Shown: positions 12,557-13,002 of the stretch, piece by piece
Layout: each line of letters begins with the position of its first letter
Numbering within the stretch: the first letter of the stretch is position 1
Assembly: GCA_041498295.1 (NCBI GenBank)
Contig: JBGQIB010000135.1
Location: 1 to 13,002 of the forward strand
Direction: 5' to 3'
Origin: VGRW01 sp041498295
GTDB taxonomy: Bacteria; Myxococcota_A; UBA9160; SZUA-336
Length of the DNA: 13,002 nt
Position numbers and translations under genes: made by a program
The notes under the pieces: model-generated
What the model was told of the DNA's origin: nothing
Seen by the model: the letters and a program-made list of their open reading frames with translations, nothing else
Database searches by the model: none

Positions 12557-12573
12557 GTCGCGGCGCGCGAGTC
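12555..12573. terminator. Imperfect palindrome between convergent genes
   Basis: GAGTCGCG (12555-12562) and CGCGAGTC (12566-12573) pair at seven of eight positions (one G-G mismatch) around a 3-base loop. The palindrome spans the aroA stop and reaches the stop of the opposing gene, so it could work in both directions. It lacks a T-run, so terminator function is only possible. Confidence 0.3.
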
Positions 12574-13002
12574 AGTCCGGAACCGTCGCCGGCGCCGGAT
12601 CGTGCCCCATGGGCGTCGTCGCGTCCGGCGGCGCCTCGAGCATCGGCTGGTCGAAGTTCGGCATCACCGAGTCCTCGGGCGTGCTGTCCGGAACCAGCTC
12701 CTCGCTCGGCGCAGGCGCCGCCGGCGGCTCGGCCCCGGGCGCTTGCATCTCGCTCGGACTCGCCGCGGGCGTGGCCAGCTCGGGAGTCCGCGTCGCCGGC
12801 GCGGCCGCCGCGGCGGGCTGGGAAGTCGGCGCTGGCGTGTCGAGCGCCGCGACGTCTTTCACCTGATACGGGCCGACGTCGATGACCTCGAGCGAGCGCG
12901 CGCCCGCCACGAAGACGTAGCGGCCGGAGAGCGCAATTCCCTGGTCGCCATGAACCTGGATCGAGTCGGCAACCTGCTTGCCGTCGTTGCTCGCGACCTG
13001 GA
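12572..13002 (-). CDS. C-terminal part of an LVIVD-repeat-like protein with a Pro/Ala-rich tail (5' end outside the window)
   Basis: The minus-strand frame is open from the window edge to a TGA at 12572-12574, giving 142 residues. The first part reads GIALSGRYVFVAGARSLEVIDV (partial residues 21-42). This is a good match to the LVIVD repeat, a beta-propeller-like blade of the form VALSGNYAYVADGxxGLxVIDV found in secreted or surface proteins. An upstream segment around DSIQVHGDQ may belong to the previous blade. From about residue 50 the chain becomes low-complexity, rich in Pro, Ala, Ser, Thr and acidic residues, and probably disordered. A GTG at 12910 could be miscalled as a start, but it lies in the middle of the repeat, so the gene truly begins outside the window. 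Function unknown. Confidence 0.75.
   Translation of the reverse strand, partial: QVASNDGKQVADSIQVHGDQGIALSGRYVFVAGARSLEVIDVGPYQVKDVAALDTPAPTSQPAAAAAPATRTPELATPAASPSEMQAPGAEPPAAPAPSEELVPDSTPEDSVMPNFDQPMLEAPPDATTPMGHDPAPATVPD

Overview
The window is a gene-dense, very GC-rich bacterial chromosome segment. No rRNA, tRNA, CRISPR array, insertion sequence or phage gene is visible. Strong third-position G/C bias runs throughout, so most long frames are antisense shadows. A PEP-CTERM surface protein, an HtrA-type protease, Bor-like lipoproteins and a long-form SerA beside PurA suggest an uncultured Gram-negative relative of the former Deltaproteobacteria (Myxococcota, Binatota or similar). That placement is an inference; no marker gene here settles it.

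Left part (1-2757). Reading leftward on the minus strand are a cytochrome P450 (776-2029), a PEP-CTERM protein (111-765) whose signal peptide and body lie in different frames, and the first 25 codons of a probable TauD/TfdA-type dioxygenase running off the window (1-77). The P450 diverges from a Tag-like DNA glycosylase (2086-2757) across 56 bases that hold an inverted repeat and a -10-like box for each direction.

Middle part (2766-5992). An HtrA/DegP-like serine protease on the minus strand is followed by a 356-base gene-poor stretch. That stretch carries a 56-base near-copy of part of a downstream gene and several CTTGCG/CGCAAG repeats able to form alternative hairpins. Two small translationally overlapping lipoproteins of Bor/Iss type (4139-4851) and an atypical NAD-dependent epimerase-like protein (4880-5992) follow on the plus strand.

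Right part (6000-12556). A tight minus-strand operon reads aminotransferase, serA, purA, then a secreted TPR protein, with junctions of 1 base, 3 bases and a 4-base overlap. The first two genes probably supply steps of phosphoserine synthesis and the third makes adenylosuccinate. Facing away from it across 197 bases is aroA (EPSP synthase). The intergenic region contains a recognisable promoter for the operon, a leader hairpin and an inverted repeat near the aroA start. At the right edge (12572-13002, minus strand) lies the C-terminal end of an LVIVD-repeat-like protein with a Pro/Ala-rich tail, convergent with aroA.

Most of the window is housekeeping metabolism and envelope functions. I did not find a clear new multi-gene system. 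The least ordinary items are the frame-broken PEP-CTERM gene, the duplicated gene fragment with its neighbouring hairpin repeats, the paired Bor-like lipoproteins, the SDR with a replaced catalytic dyad, and the secreted Cys/TPR protein coupled to purA.
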